Assembly: GCF_902806685.2 (NCBI RefSeq)
Contig: NC_048546.1
Span: forward strand, 10,434,534-10,498,533
Length of the DNA: 64,000 bases
DNA from: Maniola hyperantus
Lineage: Eukaryota; Arthropoda; Insecta; Lepidoptera; Nymphalidae
Reading direction: 5' to 3'
Shown here: positions 21,778 through 31,446 of the stretch, piece by piece
Layout: every line of letters begins with the position of its first letter
Position numbering within the stretch: position 1 is the first letter of the stretch
Position numbers and translations under genes: made by a program
Notes under the pieces: model-generated
What the model was told of the DNA's origin: nothing
The model's input: the letters and a program-made list of their open reading frames with translations, nothing else
The model's database searches: none

Positions 21778-22342
21778 TGAAGCGACACTTTTCTGTCGCT
21801 TGTTCTGTGTTGTGTATGTGACTACCATCTTGATACAAACGAGGCATAGGTACTTAAGTTGCTATCAAGATCTTGACTTTACGATATAAGAAAACTTAAA
21901 ACAATAAAAACTTATTTTTTGCACTACCATTAACCGCTTCCTTTTGTCTTTATTGCATAATTCCCATTCCCCCCACATCTTAGACTAACTACTTTATCCT
22001 AATTACAGTGTTTATACGATAATTGATATTCGAAATGAACTTTTTACGGCGTACGGAATTTTACAACTGTTTTATTATAGCCGGACGAATAATTATTACG
22101 ATGGATTAAAATGAACTTAAAAATCTATTTGAAAAAGTTTATAATATCTCTCGTATAAAAACGAATCGCTCAAATTATGTATAACCAATTTTCGTTATGA
22201 ATTCTTAATTGCAGCATACATAATTGATATTTGATATGTGATTAATTAATATTTATTTTTACAAGATTAAAGATACAATATGCCGCAGGTTGACATTTTC
22301 ATTTTTGATGAAGATAAATATTAATTACACGAAATGTGGTAC
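21778..22342. other. No recognised feature
   Basis: AT-rich; AAGCGACA / TGTCGCTT at 21780-21801 is an 8-bp stem of unknown meaning. Confidence 0.4.
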
Positions 22343-22692
22343 CCTAATTTTATTTTATTTTTAATTCAGATACAAGTTAGCCCTTGACAGCAATCTCACC
22401 TGGTGGTAAGTGATGATGCAGTCTAAGATGATAGCGGGCTAACCTGGAAGGGATATGGCAGTTTTTATTAAACCCATACCCCTTTGGTTTCTACACGGCA
22501 TCGCACCGGAACGCTAAATCGCTAGGCGGCACGGCTTTGCCGGTAGGGTGGTAACTAGCCACGGCCGAAGCCTCCCACCAGACCAGACCAGAAATTTAGA
22601 AATTATAAAATTCCAAACCCCTGCCAGGAATCGAACCCGGGACCTCCCACTATTAAGACCACAGCGCTCACCACTGCGCCAGGGAGGTCGTC
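22343..22692 (-). mobile_element. Full-length tRNA-derived SINE (family S2)
   Basis: Read on the minus strand it starts GACGACCTCCCTGGCGCAGT with a good A box (TGGCGCAGTGGTGAGCGC), and ~35 bp on a good B box (GGTTCGATTCC). The body follows: TCTGGTCTGGTCTGGTGGGA, CGGTGCGATGCCGTGTAGAA, ACCAAAGGGGTATGGGTTTA. The tail is ACCAGGTGAGATTGCTGTCA, AGGGCTAACTTGTATCTGAA, then an AATAAAATAAAA end. About 350 bp; both pol III boxes look intact, so it may be transcription-competent. Fragments of the family: 12786, 28868, 32071, 46829. Confidence 0.88.
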
Positions 22693-22837
22693 AGAAACCT
22701 ACCTAGGGAAAGCTAAACTTTTCCAAAAAAATGTTTAGGTAGATGAGTATTAGGTATCACTTCAGTTTAGTTTAACATACAAAGTACCTATGTACATTCT
22801 ATTATGTATGAGTTAATGACACATCAAATCCTAAATA

Positions 22838-23128
22838 AAACGGTCAAGTGAGAGCCGGACTCGCAACCGAAGGGTTCCGTACCAACGTACAAGAAAAAAC
22901 AATTTTTATTATAGTATTATATTCATGGCGGCTATTTTTAAATTTGTAGTATTTGTTGTAATAGCAACAATAGAAATACACATTCCGTGAACATTTCAAC
23001 TCTTGACCTATTACGATTCACAAGATATAGCCCGCTGACAGACAGACGGGTGGACGGACGGAGGGACGGACAGTGGGAATTTGGTAATAAGGTCCTGAAG
23101 GCACCCTTAGGGTGCGGAACCCTGAAAA
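22838..23128 (+). repeat. Repeat P, near-complete short form
   Basis: Left end CGGTCAAGTGAGAGCCGGAC, TCGCAACCGAAGGGTTCCGT, middle GTAATAGCAACAATAGAAAT, GATATAGCCCGCTGACAGAC with a GGACGGACGG run, right end GGTGCGGAACCCTGAAA. GGGTTCCGTA at the left and TGCGGAACCCT at the right are roughly inverted. No coding capacity. Probably a non-autonomous DNA element; superfamily not determined. Confidence 0.7.
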
Positions 23129-23367
23129 AGCATGCCCCCTGTTGCATATAAACAAAATGTTATGCATGATATCGAAATATTCTCTCTAAAAGATTACTAA
23201 AACATTTTACAAAGCGTCTACAATGCGCCTTTAACACACTGCCCGCCGCCGGCCGCTTGAGTGACAGCCAAATAAAGAACATCACGATGGTATAGGGCGT
23301 GGAAACCAAATTTCTCGCTTTGCTAGGATAAATCCTAGGTTTTGATTGATATGGATCAATCCTGTCT

Positions 23368-23466
23368 ACCAATTCGCACTAGAAAAGCGTGGCGGACTAT
23401 GACCTAAACCATTTTCATTCTGAGAGGAGACTTCTGCTCAATAATGGACCAGTGATGGGTTGAGGA
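23368..23466 (+). mobile_element. Metulj-type SINE, 3' fragment
   Basis: ACCAATTCGCACTAG, GCGTGGCGGACTATGACC, TCATTCTGAGAGGAGACTTC, TGCTCAATAATGGACCAGTG and ATGGGTTGAGG correspond to the last ~100 bp of the SINE. Confidence 0.65.
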
Positions 23467-23764
23467 TAACAGGATTTTTACATAAATAAATAAAAATATA
23501 AAAAATATAGAGTAGCTGAACAACGAAAAGTAGGTGCCTAATCAATTTAAAAATATTACCTCTGGGGACATATCTTAAACTCTAGACCTTAAACTTCCGG
23601 AATACAATGCACCCCACGACACAACGAATCATGTAACGAGATACCTACGCCATTTGGCGGCGATACTAAGTTCTGCTCGCATGGTGGTTGCTGATATCAC
23701 AAGCCTCGGCCGATGAAAGTGTTGCTCGTTTAACAGCACCAGTGTGTAAGGTACTGGATAAGGT

Positions 23765-24131
23765 AAGGATTGAAGCCTGGCTTTGGTGACACGAGCAACT
23801 CCAACGACATCCAATCCACTCGCACAAAACCGATACGAACCGCGAAGGTGTGGAATGCCCCTCCAGTATCCATGTTTCCTGCCATGTATAAACTAAATAC
23901 CTTCAAGGCAAGATTGTCTATGCATCTTCTATGCAAGTACCCTCTAACGTAGACCACATCATTGCTTTTTAACCGACTTCAAAAAAAGGAGGAGGTTCTC
24001 AATTCGTCGGAATCTTTTTTTTTTATGTATGTTACCGGATTACTCGAAGACGCCTGGACCGATTTTGATTTTTTTTTTTATTATTAAGCATGATTGTCGT
24101 CAAGCGCAAGCCTATCTTGCAATAAAAAAGC
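23765..24131 (+). pseudogene. LINE reverse transcriptase C-terminus, interrupted in its 3' UTR
   Basis: Positions about 23770-23952 decode to ...STRTKPIRTAKVWNAPPVSM, FPAMYKLNTFKARLSMHLLC, KYPLT and stop. R-A--WN-PP---FP--Y-L--FKAR---HL is the standard end of insect Jockey/CR1-like RT proteins, after the RT domain. The 3' UTR starts at 23953 (ACCACATCATTGC) and resumes at ~24085 with GATTGTCGTCAAGCGCAAGC, CTATCTTGC and AATAAAAAA. Between them sits the nested insert described next. No catalytic residues remain. Confidence 0.7.
23969..24084 (+). repeat. Nested repeat T (AACCGACTTCAAAAAAAGGAGG)
   Basis: TTTTAACCGACTTCAAAAAA, AGGAGGAGGTTCTCAATTCG, then CGAAGACGCCTGGACCGATT and a T-run. Fragments of the same repeat lie at 58911-58945 and, inverted, 60425-60458. 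Inserted into the LINE 3' UTR. Type of element unknown. Confidence 0.6.
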
Positions 24132-24132
24132 T

Positions 24133-24227
24133 CTTAAGGCAGCCTCTTGCTAGCCTTAAGAAGGTGAAATGCTGCGTACAGTCAGTGGACTAAAAATAAG
24201 CCAACTTAGTGAAGTTGGCTTATTTTT
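24133..24227. other. Two adjacent hairpins
   Basis: First: CTTAAGGC (24133-24140) with GCCTTAAG (24153-24160), extended by AGC/GCT. Second: a perfect 16-bp stem AAAAATAAGCCAACTT (24192-24207), loop AGTG, and its complement (24212-24227). The outer CAGT-AGTG and CACT-ACTG words may extend the second one. A small fold-back element is the likely source; a structured RNA is less likely. Confidence 0.6.
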
Positions 24228-24544
24228 CACACTACTGTGAGTTGTAACTCATTTATTCGTGTCCTGCATTTTAAGCTGTAAAATGTCAACCCTACAAAAA
24301 ATCAAGGCGAATTCTCACACTTTCCCTAATCAAACTCAACCGACGTGCAGCAGAACAGCTCCTTTAAGTGACCAATAAATTTTGCCTCGACTCGTGACGT
24401 CATTGTTCACCTTTATACAGTCCATTCGGTGTATAATTTGTAAGCCATCTTAGTTCCATCAACCTGTTCTGAACTTCTGAAGCTTACCTACTAAAAAAAA
24501 TCTTGCAAATAAATTGTTGTAATTTTCGTCAAGTTTAACTTAAA

Positions 24545-24682
24545 TTTTCCGGGATATAAGTAGCCTATGTCACTCTCCAGACCTTTCGATCGATCCTTTG
24601 CTTCGTTGCGGCGTGATTGAATGTAGCCAAATGTGGTGAAAACCAACACACACTTTTGCATTTACCTATAATAAGTTATGAT
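24545..24682 (-). mobile_element. Helitron-like element, degenerate, ends lost
   Basis: TTTTCCGGGATATAAGTAGC, CTATGTCACTCTCCAGACCT, CGTTGCGGCGTGATTGAATG, ACACACTTTTGCATTTACCT: LEP1-type body in minus orientation. Confidence 0.6.
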
Positions 24683-25385
24683 GAAGCGTGAATGTAGCCT
24701 AACCTATAAGAGCTGTGGTTGTTTATATCTAAGTATATCCACAGAGTATATCACTAATCGGGTTCAGATGAAAAAGTTTTACTAAAAACAGTTTATTAAA
24801 GACCCATAAAAAAGAACTAACTACTTACGATACGACCAAAAGACGACTGGAACCAGTTTATAAAAGGTTGATTCCTTAAAACACTTTGAACCAAAAAAGC
24901 ACATTTTCTTAGACCGTTTTAAAGTAGCATAGTAATGGGGACATCAATTCTCAGCAAAAACAAATAAGCTTACTAAAATAAGTACTTACCTAGACCTAAT
25001 CTCATAAAAATATGTAGAGACCTAGATTAAAAGGGCATAATGACATGGTTTTACACTTACAAATTGAAAATAAAACGAGTGCACTGTACTTAGTTTTAAA
25101 CATTAAAGCAGTATTAAAGACGGTTTTATCTTGAACGGACAAGTTGCTGATACGAACTTGCCAATCAGTTGACAATGAACGATAAAAGATGCCGTGAACG
25201 AGGGCTTTTGCGTCAGAAACCGACGATCCAGCGATATCGATGCATCGCAAATTGGGGATTGCTTTACAACGAATATCTTTTTGACATCGTAATGTATTCT
25301 CTAAGCGTACAGGGAAGCGAACACCGCGTCAGCGTTGAAAGTGAAGCTCCGCTGTACGTTTGCCTACTACTAATAAATCATTGCA
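24683..25385. other. No recognised feature
   Basis: Short overlapping frames at 25002-25462 are opposite-strand shadows without recognisable content. Confidence 0.35.
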
Positions 25386-25552
25386 TCACTACCCATAAAT
25401 ATTATTATAAATGCAAAAGTGTGTTTGTTTGTTGGTTTGTCGGTCAATCACGTCTCAACTGAGCAACGGATCGAAATGATTTTTGCATGGGTATACTAAG
25501 ACCTGGAGAGTGACATAGGCTACTTTTTATCCCGGAAAATCAAAGAGTCGTG
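25386..25552 (+). mobile_element. Helitron-like element, 3' truncated
   Basis: Starts TCACTACCCATAAATATTAT, then AAATGCAAAAGTGTGTTTGT, GTCAATCACGTCTCAACTGA, TTTTGCATGGGTATACTAAG, GAGTGACATAGGCTAC and CCGGAAAATCAAAGAG. The final ~60 bp with the CTAG end are absent. Confidence 0.75.
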
Positions 25553-25631
25553 ACCCTGAGTAATACGAACGCAGAAAGAAAGAGACTCTACAAAAACTTT
25601 TATATTATGTTAATGTTATGTTCAAAACGAC

Positions 25632-26330
25632 CTCATCGTCATCAACATCATCATCAACCGATAGACGTCCGGGGCTGGACATAGGTCTCTTGTAGAGACT
25701 TCCACACGCCACGCCTGAATTCAGCGCCTCCCTGCGACTCGTCTAATGTCGTCCTTCCACCTATTGGGGGTATTCCAACGCTGCGCTTTCCGGTGCGAGG
25801 TCGTCATTCCAGCACCTTGAGACCCAAACGTCTATCGGTTTTCCGAACTATGTGCCCTGCCCATTGCCACTTCAGCTTCGCAACCCGTTGAGCTATGTCA
25901 GTTGCTCTAGTTCTCCTACGGATCTCCTCATTTAGAGAAACTCCATACAAATCTCTCTCCATCGCCCGCTAAGTGACTCTGAGCATTCTTATGAGGCCCA
26001 TAGTCAGCATGTCTCGGATCCATGTCATCACTGACAACACGCACTGTTCGAAGACTTTGGTCTTCAAGCACTGGGGAATTTGGACACGAAGACTGTCCAA
26101 AATTTGTCTTCGGATTCGGATTTGGATTCGGCAGATGACCTCTTTCTTGAAATTGGATCTACCTAACTGGATTGTGTGTAGTAGGTATACATACTCGTCT
26201 ACAATTTCGAGTGCAGAGCTCCCAACGATTACTGGATGGGGCGGAACATAAGCATTAGACATGATATGAAATAATATGAAACTACAATGTGTCGACAATG
26301 TCACTGTCAATGTCATCGACGGCGAACTCT
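25632..26330 (-). pseudogene. RTE-clade LINE pseudogene (late RT domain to 3' end)
   Basis: On the minus strand, the frame at 25969-26316 reads MSNAYVPPHPVIVGSSALEI, VDEYVYL, QLGRSNFKKEV and KTKVFEQCVLSVMTW: the thumb/linker after the RT catalytic core in the RTE clade (endonuclease-reverse transcriptase). A frame change leads to KLKWQWAGHIVR and ...KSLQETYVQ, then a CATCATCATCAACC tail in plus orientation. The catalytic YxDD region and endonuclease are absent, so it cannot make enzyme. The ~700 bp copy is the longest LINE piece in the window. Confidence 0.82.
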
Positions 26331-26937
26331 ACGATGATGGATCATATTACAGAATAACACGGTTGCATGCGTGTCAATTGTATCGAAATCGGACGTCCGA
26401 GACGTTTCAACTTTTTATGGATCATTGTTCATAGGTACCTACGACCGTGGTTCTGTCTACGTTAATGTTTTAGCATTTTATTTAGCAGCAGTACCTACAA
26501 TCAGAGTGACGCTTTCTAGCGGTTTTTGCAAAGCTTTTTAGATGGAATGTGAGAGAGACTTATCGCACTGGTTGTGTTTGGGCTGCTGGCTCTAAATTCG
26601 AATTAATGCGCATTTTATATTAGATGTAAAAGTGTTAGAAAGTGACTAGATAAGTACACATAGAGTTCCTAAAACATTTTTGACACCTTCCAGTTAACCT
26701 GAAGTCGATAGAAAAAATGTCAGCAACACAAGACTAAGTAAAGCTAATAAACATAAATGAATAGGTTTCAAGGTTTACATATCCGTAACAAACGCCGTCC
26801 ATCGTGAGTTGCGAGGTGTAGAGCTTTTCTATAGCAGGAGGGGGGGAGAGGGGAGTGGAGGTGGACCACCAGCGCTGCGCCCGCGCGGACCGGCTGCATA
26901 ATTACCTATACACACACACACATGCCTATGCAAATGC
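26331..26937. other. Unassigned; G-rich to GC-rich patch at 26835-26900
   Basis: A purine-rich GAGGGGGGGAGAGGGGAGTG run and then GCGCTGCGCCCGCGCGGACC stand out against the AT-rich background, followed by an AC-repeat. It could be a CpG-rich 5' UTR or promoter patch; no start codon with a long frame follows. Confidence 0.3.
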
Positions 26938-27000
26938 ATCGATGTGGCGCGCACACATGTAATATAATGAATACTATTCATGTGTGTGCGCCTCATCGAT
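26938..27000. other. 63-nt hairpin, 22-bp stem
   Basis: The left arm ATCGATGTGGCGCGCACACA-TG (26938-26959) pairs with 26979-27000 with only two mismatches around a 19-nt AT-rich loop. Size and shape are within the range of animal microRNA precursors. It sits just after the GC-rich patch. No known microRNA seed is claimed. A minus-strand frame beginning in this region is incidental. Confidence 0.6.
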
Positions 27001-27783
27001 ACAACATTAAATTAAATTTTATCTGCCTTGTAAACTTCATGGGCATTGATTGAGTTTTCGGCGTCGACAGTCGGCCCGACAAATAAAATAGGTACCTATA
27101 GGTACATATTGCTACCGGTAGCGATATTCTAATTCGCTCCGGTCGCTTTCTTGGCTGTTTTACGATCGAATCACTCCTTGTATATTGATTAAAACATATT
27201 CCAAACATTTTTATATCGATCTGTTTCCTGGTAAATAAAGCGGCAGCTGCTTTATGGACTCCATAATGTAGACCTACCTATAATAAAATAAAAAGAGGTC
27301 ACCCATGTACCTACGATATCTCTTGTATCTATAAATACTATTATAAAACTGTAAGACTATGTATCTAAATATTATTTATTTGTATTGTATGTCTGTTCAT
27401 TTGTTTACGGTTCACACAAAACCGAGACAAAACAATCACAGTTCTAAAGCTTTCAAATGCTACGCACTGCTGCAAAATTTATCGAAATAATTGCACTATT
27501 AGAACATAATAATAATTGTGTCCACCAACAATAAAACTTGCACAGAATTTCCGCATTTCTGTTAAGATGAAATTAATTTGCTGCGTCCTGCGATTATTTA
27601 CACCGATACCTAGCTAGTAGATAGAAAATAAAATTGGTGGAATGCTATGCAGTGCAAGTGACGTGTGTGACTTCCCAGAGCAACTTCTGCATTCTGAAAC
27701 TTGCTTATTGCTGGTAGACATTTGGCCTTAGATAGCTCACGTACATCCTCTTATGAATTAAAATAAGCCTAGCTAAAAAGCTA
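27001..27783. other. No recognised feature
   Basis: AT-rich; nothing recognised. Confidence 0.4.
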
Positions 27784-27975
27784 CAGTACCTACTCGGTAG
27801 AAAGTAATGTACTTACACCTGCCTTTAGAATGACATTTCGGCTTTGTAGAGCGTTGTCTCTGCCACTCATACCTATACGACGTTTTGTCGGTCACAACAA
27901 CAGAGCCAATGCTCTACAAATCTGCCATCTCCTTCTAAAGGTCGATGTACATTACTTTCTGCCGCGTAGGTACTG
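27784..27975. mobile_element. Fold-back MITE family F1, copy 1
   Basis: Almost the whole 192 bp is one inverted repeat. The left half CAGTACCTAC, CGGTAGAAAGTAATGTAC, CCTTTAGAATGACATT, TTTGTAGAGC pairs with the right half GCTCTACAAA, ATCTCCTTCTAAAGGTCG, GTACATTACTTTCTGCCG, GTAGGTACTG; arms ~75 bp, loop ~40 bp. A second copy is at 33546-33728. Non-coding. Confidence 0.78.
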
Positions 27976-28481
27976 TATCTACCTCGTATTGTATTGATGT
28001 ACGTAACATAATTCTCTTAGATACTATAGTATTAAGTATTAGGCAATATTATAAATATTTTATTTCTAAATACTTTCCTTGGCCATGAAGATAGTTCAAA
28101 TTCACAGATTTATCATTTAACGAACAAGAAAGGGCACCTCAAACTATTTGTATCGGTAACAGGAAATCCTGGTAGCCCTTGTCTGTAAGTCAAACAAGAC
28201 TTTGTTTTCGTGTCTTTCTTCTACTGTATGTGTGTCTTGTTAAACTACTTCACCCCGTGTTCCTAACTTAAACCGTAGCACATTTTTTCACGTACGTTAT
28301 ACCTGCCAGACTCTACAGCAAACATGTTTTGTTTGAGATTTGAATTGATACTTGAAATCGACATCGGTCTCAAGATTGTCAAATGATTTTTATTCATTTT
28401 CTAATTCGTTCAAGCCAAAACTAGTTTAAAAGACGATGAGATTATCAAGGAACAATTATTAGCTTAATCTTTACCAATAAA
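27976..28481. other. No recognised feature
   Basis: Nothing recognised. Confidence 0.4.
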
Positions 28482-28812
28482 ATGTGTTCTGTCAGCCTGC
28501 TAGCTTTTCACGGTCACTGCGTTTAACCGATTTTGACAGGCACAGAGAGATCTCTGCATTAGTTAGTTAGTATATTAATTAACATAGAATAAAGTTTCTT
28601 ACTTTTATATTATATTTTAAAGTTACTAACATAGGTTAAGACGGTTACTAACATAATATTGTGGGCCTTTGTAGTCCGACAAAATAAAAATAAAGATGAA
28701 GATAGCTTGTATTCCGGGGATGCATTATAGGTAATGCATCCCGCTACTTTTTGTTCCGGAAAATCAAACAGTACCCACGGGATTTTTGAAACCTTCATAG
28801 TGCATCATCTAG
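28482..28812 (+). mobile_element. Helitron-like element split by ~130 bp
   Basis: The left part (28482-28555) carries GTGTTCTGTCAGCCTGCTAG, CTTTTCACGG and AACCGATTTTGACAGGCACA. The right part (28690-28812) carries GATAGCTTGTATTCCGGGGA, CCGGAAAATCAAACAGTACC and ends GTGCATCATCTAG. The piece between is AT-rich and repeats GTTACTAACAT twice. A small internal duplication ATGCATTATAGGTAATGCAT lies in the right part. Confidence 0.7.
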
Positions 28813-28867
28813 AGGTATAGATATACAAATAATATTTTTCGGTTATTCAAATCCAAGATAGTATTTA

Positions 28868-29028
28868 ACAGCAACTTATTGATGATGATTCAGTCTATGG
28901 TGGAAGCAGACTAACCTGAAAGAGACAGGTATGCCCCAAACAGCTTTGGTTTCCACGCAGCATTGTGCTGGAACGCTAAATCGCTTGGCGGCATGGTTTT
29001 CCGATAAGGTGGTTTTCCGATAACTACA
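28868..29028 (-). mobile_element. SINE family S2, internal fragment
   Basis: ATGATGATTCAGTCTATGGT, GGTTTCCACGCAGCATTGTG, CTGGAACGCTAAATCGCTTG and GCGGCATGG match 22.40-22.55 kb of the full-length copy. GGTGGTTTTCCGATAA is locally duplicated. The head and the 3' tail are missing. Confidence 0.7.
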
Positions 29029-29096
29029 TTGCAAAGCTTTTTAAGATCAAACCTAAATCAAAACAATATATAATATTATCTATTTCTCATCATCGT

Positions 29097-29447
29097 ATGC
29101 TTTTACGCAGTGAAACAACTAAATATAGAAAATGGGTGCTCAATAAATTCGCATACCTTACATATTTCGCTCGTAACAAAAATGGCTTCTATACAATATG
29201 TTCAGTGAAATATCAGATCGTCGTGAGAACGTCACAGGATCGGATCGTGCCAGTCACGCGAACACTTGTTCCATGCCGTAATAAGAATTTTAGATTAAGG
29301 ATGTTACGAGTGAACCCTTCTGTAACTTTTGTTTACTCTCTGTTTATTTTGTTTTGTTATGTTATGTCTGATGTATGTGATAAACCTCAATGGGTTCTCT
29401 TTTTTTCTCTGAATACATCTGGTTTAAGAAAAAAAGGGGATAAATAA
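29097..29447 (+). CDS. Hypothetical frame, doubtful
   Basis: ATG-started frame of 116 codons, the longest with an ATG in the window. The protein has a basic N-terminal half and a hydrophobic stretch near residues 77-90 (FVYSLFILFCYVMS). No family is recognised and no initiation context or splice signals stand out. It is followed by AATAAAG ten bases after the end. In AT-rich DNA a frame of this length can occur by chance; treat as unproven. Confidence 0.15.
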   Translation: MLLRSETTKYRKWVLNKFAYLTYFARNKNGFYTICSVKYQIVVRTSQDRIVPVTRTLVPCRNKNFRLRMLRVNPSVTFVYSLFILFCYVMSDVCDKPQWVLFFSLNTSGLRKKGDK

Positions 29448-29454
29448 AGAAAAC

Positions 29455-29570
29455 TAGACCACGATTTTGTCCGCGTGGATAAAGGTTTTTAAAATCCTAG
29501 TAGTAAGTTTTCTATTTTCTGTTATATAAAAGCCTATATCAGTCTCCAGGATGCAAGCTATCTCCAATAC
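29455..29570 (-). mobile_element. Helitron-like 3' half
   Basis: ACTAGACCACGATTTTGTCC, GCGTGGATAAAGG, TTCTGTTATATAAAAGCC, CTCCAGGATGCAAGCTATCT: minus-orientation LEP1-type, beginning at the CTAG end. Confidence 0.6.
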
Positions 29571-29611
29571 ATTAAGATTATAGATAATCTGCTCCCCGCC
29601 CGCGACTTCTT

Positions 29612-29767
29612 CAAACTGATTCAGATTTGACGTTTGGTACAGAGATACCTTGCATCCCGTGGAAGTAGGTATATAGGCTACTTTTAGTCCAGAAAAATCA
29701 GAGTTCCCACGGAATATTTTAAATACCTAAATCCATGTGGACAAAGTTGCGGGCATCAGCTGAGATA
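29612..29767 (+). mobile_element. Helitron-like 3' half, opposite to its neighbour
   Basis: TTTGGTACAGAGATACCTTG, CATCCCGTGGAAGTAGG, CAGAGTTCCCACGGAATATT, GGACAAAGTTGCGGGCATCA and GCTGAG (CTAG mutated). With 29455-29570 it forms a head-to-head pair. Confidence 0.65.
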
Positions 29768-29799
29768 GTTTGCACTCTGAAGACGGTCAAACACTAATT

Positions 29800-29878
29800 T
29801 TTATTCCAGAAAATCAAAGACTTCCCACAGAATTTTTAAAAATATAAATCCAAGCGGACGAAGCCGTAGGCATCTAGT
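29800..29878 (+). mobile_element. Helitron-like 3'-end fragment
   Basis: TTTTTATTCCAGAAAATCAA, AGACTTCCCACAGAATTTTT, AAGCGGACGAAGCCGTAGGC, ATCTAG and T. Third 3' end within 430 bp. Confidence 0.65.
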
Positions 29879-31037
29879 TCCAACACAATCGATGATTAAT
29901 AATAGAGACATTCAGGTTCTAAATCAATAATTAAGTTGAAACATGATCTTATAATTACCTGTAAGCTAACCCCGGCTAAAACCAACAAAGCAAATCGGAG
30001 ACGGAACAATATAATTTAACGCAGCCTTATCTGGGAAATAGGCGAAGAGCTGTTACACCATTCACTGTGGCCTGTTGAAAATAGCATAAATAGGTACATA
30101 TAAAAAAGAAATTTGACAGAATCTTAATTACTAACGAATTTTTATCAAATTAATTTATAATAATTATTATTCAATAAATAGAAATCAATACAACACCAAA
30201 ACATATCAGCAATAAAATTGCAATCGTACACACAATTTTATTCAAATTCAAATGAACTTTTACAAAGTGCATTACAATCGTTAAGGAACCACCTACTAGG
30301 TTCTGGTTCATTAACAGATAGGTAAAGGTTATGTATTTGTATTTTTAAAAGTAATGTGAAGAAAAAATCGTACGCTTATGTGAGTGAGACGCGTGTGCGT
30401 GCCGGCACAGACTGCATAGGTATTGACGCGTGGCTTACGCACCTTTGAGTAAATCGACACTTGCATGAAGCATGCTTCCAAAATGGCGGCATGTCTTGTC
30501 TGTATTGGCGTAGTTTTAGTCTGCAGAAGTTGTTGCTCATGGTAAAACACTTCAAACAAATAGTTCACTGGCTCATAGTCAACACGTACCGGTCGATCAT
30601 CTAAAATCTAAATCATCGGATGTAATCACAGCAATGATTTTAAGCATAGGTCACGAAGCACTTTCGATGGGTGATATTTATGATCGCGAAACCCACGTCC
30701 CATCCGAGAGGCATTTATTATTATTAAGCACAGACTTTTTTGTCCATCATATTGTCTTGTCACGTTGGGTTAGAGGAACGATTTCTTCGACCGTTTTTGC
30801 TATCGGTCGAAAGGTGGGTTAAAAACATATAAAGCGCGATGTTACGACCGAATTTGAAGGACGTTTCGACCGAGCGGTCATCTGCCCCTTTCGCAAGTTA
30901 AAAAACCTAAATTTGATTTCCGTTTGGACCCAATTGGGAAGCAATCTGGTGTTTTCTAAATTGATTTATGTCTGAGTTATGGGCCCGGATTTTTGTAAGC
31001 GTGATTTGGTTTATTTTCGTTTACTCTACCATCACAA
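29879..31037. other. Unassigned; possible LINE tail at 30236-30310
   Basis: TTTATTCAAATTCAAATGAA and CTTTTACAAAGTGCATTAC (30239-30275) look like the complement of a LINE 3' tail. A TTCGACCG / CGGTCGAA stem lies at ~30787-30812. Otherwise nothing is recognised. Confidence 0.3.
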
Positions 31038-31176
31038 ATCAAATAAAATCAAATCAATACATGTTTTATTCAATTAAACTTTTACAAGTACTTTTGAATC
31101 TTCAATTGCATCTAACACTGGTTCGGAATGCCTTTCCTACCGAGAAGATCCAGCAAGAAACTCGGCGGTTGCTCTT
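31038..31176 (-). mobile_element. LINE 3' tail (GGCATTCCGAACCAGTGG family)
   Basis: In plus orientation: an AAATCAAAT-rich tail, ACATGTTTTATTCAATTAAA, CTTTTACAAGTACTTTTGAA, CACTGGTTCGGAATGCCTTT, CCTACCGAGAAGATCCAGCA, AGAAACTCGGCGGTTGCTCT. This is the longest copy of the tail. Confidence 0.75.
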
Positions 31177-31254
31177 TTGTTTGATAATTGAAATATTTGA
31201 TATACAATATTCTGCCATGTATAAAAGTAACTGAAGTACCGCGCATTGCTGGAA

Positions 31255-31392
31255 TTTTCAAATTATTGTTTGTCTTTTTGTCTGTGCCTTCAAAATACTT
31301 AGTCGATGACTTTACATGGCTACTTTTTAAACTGAGAAAATGTTTTCAAAAAATTAATAGCACGCGAACGAAGTCACAGGCAAAAGCTAGTT
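31255..31392 (+). mobile_element. Helitron-like 3'-end fragment
   Basis: GACTTTACATGGCTACTTTT, ACTGAGAAAATG, GCGAACGAAGTCACAGGCAA and AAGCTAG followed by T. The end signature is clear, the body degraded. Confidence 0.5.
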
Positions 31393-31446
31393 CATTCTAA
31401 ATCGATTTGAAAACCCTCAAGTTTGTATGACCGCTAACCGCTTATC

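Noticed and set aside
22620..22692. tRNA gene
   Set aside because: Same reasoning: it is the pol III head of a full-length SINE with a SINE body and tail attached.
25973..26251. 92-codon plus-strand frame
   Set aside because: Antisense shadow of the RTE pseudogene on the minus strand.
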